Source: Marivivens geojensis
Lineage (GTDB): Bacteria > Pseudomonadota > Alphaproteobacteria > Rhodobacterales > Rhodobacteraceae
Assembly (NCBI RefSeq): GCF_023540835.1
Contig: NZ_JALKCU010000001.1
Location: forward strand, 620,001-684,000
Reading direction: 5' to 3'
Length of the DNA stretch: 64,000 nt
Part shown: positions 63,269-64,000 of the stretch, piece by piece
How the letters are laid out: every line of letters begins with the position of its first letter
Numbering within the stretch: position 1 is the stretch's first letter
The notes under the pieces: model-generated
Told to the model about the DNA's origin: nothing
What the model saw: the letters and a program-made list of their open reading frames with translations, nothing else
The model's database searches: none
Translations under genes and position numbers: made by a program

Positions 63269-63381
63269 TTCGGTCTGATCTTGCCTTGATTTGCAGCCAA
63301 TTCTTCTGCATTGGGTTTGAACTTCAGCCACCTATTCTGTGATGAACAGGCACGATCCTCTGGAACACAAGGGGACGCCTC

Positions 63382-64000
63382 ATGACAATTTCTGCACTCT
63401 CAGCCAGATCCGACATCACTGACAAAGCGCTGATCCGCTCATTTTCTTATATCAATGGGAAATGGTGCGCGGCCCTTGATGGAACGACCTTCCCTGTGAC
63501 GGACCCTGCAAATGGTTGCGTTATTGGTGATGTGGCGCGCCTAAATGCAGAGCAATCGTCTGCCGCAGTGGATGCCGCTCAATCAGTATTTCCAGCCTGG
63601 GCCGGTTTATTGCCTCAACAACGTTCTGCGATTTTGCGGCGGTGGTTCGAACTTCAGCTTGAGCATAAGGACGATCTCGCGCGAATTATGGTGTGCGAAC
63701 AAGGCAAACCCTTGTCTGAGGCGCGTGGTGAAATCGAATATGGCGCGGCCTTTGTCGAATTTTACGCCGAAGAAACCAAACGCCCGAACATCGAAGGCGT
63801 CACCAGCCATCTCGCCGACGCGGAGGTAGAGCTTTGGCGCGAACCAGTTGGTGTTGCGGCACTCATCACCCCGTGGAATTTTCCCTCGGCAATGCTGACC
63901 CGTAAGGCTGCCGCGGCATTGGCGGCGGGGTGTACAGTTGTGGCGCACCCATCAGCGGAAACACCATTTAGCGCCCTAGCGCTTGCGGAACTGGCTGAGC
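63382..64000 (+). CDS. gabD: Succinate-semialdehyde-type dehydrogenase, N-terminal part (cut by window edge)
   Basis: 206 codons are visible. The N-terminal strand FSYINGKWCAALDGTTFPVTD and the middle part RIMVCEQGKPLSEARGEI, EYGAAFVEFYAEE are typical of GabD-like enzymes. ITPWNFPSAMLTRKAAAALAAGC is the ALDH cofactor-binding segment. Unusually, the VKPxxxTP motif reads VAHPSAETP, replacing the lysine that normally contacts the cofactor ribose. The catalytic Glu and Cys lie beyond the window. The ATG at 63382 follows GGGGA. Regulation by the Lrp gene upstream is plausible. Confidence 0.82.
   Translation, partial: MTISALSARSDITDKALIRSFSYINGKWCAALDGTTFPVTDPANGCVIGDVARLNAEQSSAAVDAAQSVFPAWAGLLPQQRSAILRRWFELQLEHKDDLARIMVCEQGKPLSEARGEIEYGAAFVEFYAEETKRPNIEGVTSHLADAEVELWREPVGVAALITPWNFPSAMLTRKAAAALAAGCTVVAHPSAETPFSALALAELAE

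Overview
The window looks like the chromosome of a marine alphaproteobacterium of the Rhodobacteraceae (Roseobacter group). The basis is protein-family content read by eye: malyl-CoA lyase of the ethylmalonyl-CoA pathway, a DUF1244 protein, a CycM-type membrane cytochrome c, a YejABEF transporter, a taurine-pyruvate-type aminotransferase, and an elongator tRNA-Met of alphaproteobacterial form. The core DNA is GC-rich. One block (about 27.0-36.3 kb) is visibly more AT-rich. No database search was run.

Layout. 0-12 kb: housekeeping genes (mcl1, a D-amino-acid transaminase, a small RTX protein, pyk, rpmI-rplT, pheS, pheT, nudC, pheA, cycM). 12-18 kb: a yejABEF peptide/microcin C-type ABC transporter operon. 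18-26.8 kb: a D,D-carboxypeptidase with a SPOR domain, clpS, an RsmC-like methyltransferase, an SDR with an altered active site, and three haem genes (hemF, hemE, hemC).

26.9-36.3 kb: a tRNA-Met gene followed by a genomic island bounded by 27-bp direct repeats (attL 27002-27028, attR 36289-36315). The island carries a tyrosine integrase, several small exported proteins (one Rap1a/Tai-like), a 492-aa protein with motifs resembling the palm of A-family/T7-type polymerases, and two paralogous outer-membrane barrel proteins with TIG or Fn3 passengers. The polymerase-like protein is the best candidate here for something undescribed.

36.3-49.8 kb: a copper module (copZ, copA, cueR) with two back-to-back CueR-type promoters, ureidoglycine aminohydrolase, galM-dgoK-like genes, an Hsp70/YegD-like ATPase, a taurine-pyruvate-type aminotransferase, and a probable signalling unit (hybrid kinase with Hpt, periplasmic molybdopterin-fold protein, LuxR-type response regulator).

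49.8-60.6 kb: part of a flagellar superoperon of the sigma54/FliA type: flgBCD, flgM, flgA, flgT, flgP, flhA, a degenerate flhF and fliA. Three sites match the sigma54 -24/-12 consensus with exact GG-N10-GC spacing. The flgBCD operon also contains a protein resembling the nitrile-hydratase-type leader (NHLP) family, normally seen in RiPP precursors. 60.6-64 kb: an unknown protein, argE, an Lrp regulator, and the start of a succinate-semialdehyde-type dehydrogenase cut by the window edge.
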